The translations under genes were made by a program, and so were the position numbers. The notes under the pieces are model-generated. The model was not told the origin of the DNA. It saw nothing but the letters and a program-made list of their open reading frames with translations, and did no database searches. 60,000 bases of DNA from Antedon mediterranea. Its lineage: Eukaryota > Echinodermata > Crinoidea > Comatulida > Antedonidae. Below, in pieces: positions 57,890-60,000 of the stretch. The first letter of the stretch is position 1; each line of letters opens with the position of its first letter. The DNA lies in assembly GCF_964355755.1 (NCBI RefSeq), contig NC_092671.1, forward strand, positions 19,930,001 to 19,990,000, read 5' to 3'.

Positions 57890-60000
57890 AAACGGACGTC
57901 ATTTGGTTTCAAAAAAGGTACGTATAAGTACGACGAGACTGAAATAATAACTGTTGAATTAATATATTGTAATAGACATAAAGTGTTGCCGAGTGTTTTT
58001 ATTAGTTATGCCTACATATCAAGTCTAAGCCTGAGCCTCGTACTCGTATCACCTGCCAATAAATAGTACATACCACCAGAAGTATTATTCAGAAACTATA
58101 GAGGGCGTGCATATATCATAAATATTCATGATGCATGCCTGAGCTCATGACGTCATACTTGCAAAACACACTGTCGGATGCACGTTCGCAGTGCAGATCG
58201 GCGTTAATAATACTGTACTCTTTTTCTGGATGTTGTTAAAAGATACTAGACCTGCAATTTGTAACGTTTTGTAAAAAATTAATGATTATAATATATTATA
58301 TATAACTTTAAAAACATTAAACCAGGTAATTCCTTGTCTTAAATATGCGTTCTATTAAGGTTAATTTTGATAAAAAGAGAAAAACAATACACTACCTAAG
58401 TAGCTCGCGTCGAGAGCTTAGTTGGTCTTAGTTTTGCTGGTTAAAGAGCGGTAGCGTCCGGCAGAATCCGTTAAGCCGCCGAGCTATGATATAATTAAAC
58501 CTGTATAATCACAATTGATTCTAAGGTTATGTGTGAGGTTTAATTAATTGATTTAATTATGTACATTGTTGGATGTCAAAAAATAAATATTTCAGAAAGA
58601 TAAGCAACATATTATATTATAACGTTTTTATTTTTATTGATTTGCATTAGCAGTTGGTGCGGGTATATGATTGGTAAGTGTTTTTGCATTTTGCAGCAGC
58701 TACTCTACAGTAGCAGCAGCGCAACGAGAGATCATTTTCGGTTTCCGCGTAAAAACTATTTCCAGGGTTTGCCGCCACATCATGAATATATATATGTGTG
58801 GATTCAGGCCCTCTATATTTTCTGCCTTAACCTAATAGGAAAAAACAGGCACACAGCTACCACACAGTCACACAGGGTCTGATATTTGAAATCTCCAAAA
58901 ATGCATAATAATATATGTTATATTGAGTAGTCCATCGCATCCGGCTGAAACTAGTCAAGAATTCTTGGTGTCAACCACGTGACTTGTACGTGTGTGCCCA
59001 GATGGAGTGTCCAAGCACAGTACACGTATGAAACGCCATATTTGCAAAATATTTATCTTGTTACTAATATTAAAGGACAACTTGGCTGATAATGAGGACC
59101 ATATTTTTACAACGTAGGACGTACATGATTTCAGAAGAGTTGCGAGTTTGAAAACGGTTAAGTGTTCTCGGTGTGGTTGGTCAGTCGGGCTCACACCCGT
59201 TAAAGACGAGTAGGCCTACTAATGCTAGTAAAATATAAAATCCAGCGACATCTCAATGAGTTTGATATTGACAGTAATTTTCCAGTAGCAACTCTTGTCT
59301 GCCGTCAAATAAATAAAAGACCAATGATTTGAATCCACGAAGATATTAGCCTACATTCTTCACTAGCCGACGAATTACTCGTTGCGACACACTCGATCCG
59401 ATTGCAAAAATATTTCACTTATTTTGTTATGCGCCCTCTCTAAATGCGACGAATGACCGTTTGTGATTAAATACCCACGTGTATGCGTTGCGCGGTAAAC
59501 ATCTGGAATCGGTTCGGAGAAGAAACTATCGTAAATTACTGTAAACTGGAAAATTGTTGACGGAAATTCTTCTGTCAATGTACAAGGCCCAAGTTAGCCA
59601 ACCAGCAGATTATATGGCTATATAGAACAGATGGGTGAAATAATTATAGGCCTACGAATTGACATCTCTCCTTGGGAATGTTATTTTTCTATATCGAGCC
59701 TATATATTTCACTAGTCTTTGCTTTGAGAATTATATAATCTCAGGATATATAGTTCACCTAAGTATTCGTCAATTACGTTTTCATGCATTCTGAGATAAA
59801 CAATAGGCCTATCATGATTTTGCCAAATCATTCAATGTATTATAAACTGATACGGTAACTATTAAATAATTGAAATACATTGAAATAACATGGTGATTAA
59901 TGACCAGTATTGCATATTTCTGTGTTTCGAATGCTAATGTCCACGTTCACAATCAAAGACGGCAATACCCATTTATCTACATTATAATTGTTTTTGAATT
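57890..60000. other. Right end of the window, no gene found
   Basis: Apart from the dispersed repeat at 58931-59080, only short open frames without domain patterns. A stretch at 58405-58490 has tRNA-like words but no cloverleaf. Confidence 0.4.
58931..59080 (-). repeat. Dispersed ~165 bp repeat, copy 2 (inverted)
   Basis: Complement of 47226-47391, with a short deletion between the palindrome and gactagtttcagc. The family is unknown. Confidence 0.8.

Noticed and set aside
58405-58495. tRNA-like or SINE-like stretch (minus strand agctcggcggcttaacgg)
   Set aside because: Words resemble a tRNA D-arm, but no acceptor pairing or B box could be placed.

Overview
This 60 kb window is AT-rich eukaryotic DNA with small exons, long introns and many degraded mobile elements. 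The proteins point to a marine invertebrate deuterostome, most likely an echinoderm: a Notch ligand of the DSL family with strings of calcium-binding EGF modules, two discoidin-domain proteins, CR1/L2-, L1/Tx1- and RTE-like retroposons, tRNA-derived SINEs, and foldback elements whose arms are arrays of 15-17 bp units, like the TU elements described from sea urchins. The word AGGCCTA also recurs throughout. The species cannot be named from the sequence alone.

Three host genes can be built exon by exon with GT/AG borders and matching phases. (A) Minus strand, 1-4550: the 3' part of a gene with a discoidin (F5/8 type C) domain, continuing beyond the left window edge; its 5' exons were not found. 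(B) Plus strand, 25808-34128: a complete small type I membrane protein (signal peptide, Cys-rich segment, discoidin domain, transmembrane helix, short tail) with two usable alternative last exons. (C) Minus strand, 53624-35815: a complete DSL-family Notch ligand of 14 coding exons and about 1273 residues (signal peptide, MNNL, DSL, 23 EGF repeats of which 19 lie in one 2.2 kb exon, a juxtamembrane domain, a transmembrane helix and a short tail). Genes B and C converge, about 1.7 kb apart. The discoidin domains of A and B are split by an intron at the same place.

The rest is mostly repeats. 4715-6809 is a 5'-truncated L1/Tx1-like LINE with a 20 bp target-site duplication. 10.7-11.7 kb holds a degenerate repeat with four copies of a ~50-60 bp unit. 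15.2-17.7 kb is a large foldback structure interrupted by a 365 bp MITE. 18.0-22.4 kb is a decayed CR1/L2-like LINE whose first-ORF region carries an RNase H1 N-terminal (hybrid-binding) type domain, a charged segment and an SGNH-esterase domain, the last reading into the endonuclease. SINEs lie at 24.2, 27.5 and 55.8 kb, a hairpin MITE at 33.5 kb, a second foldback element at 54.4-55.05 kb, and remnants of RTE/CFDP2-like retroposons at 56.6-57.8 kb. No rRNA, functional tRNA, CRISPR array or prokaryotic operon is seen.

The host genes encode surface or secreted proteins for adhesion and signalling. Nothing in the sequence shows that they act in one pathway. All gene models are inferred from splice signals, phase and protein patterns, without transcripts or database searches.
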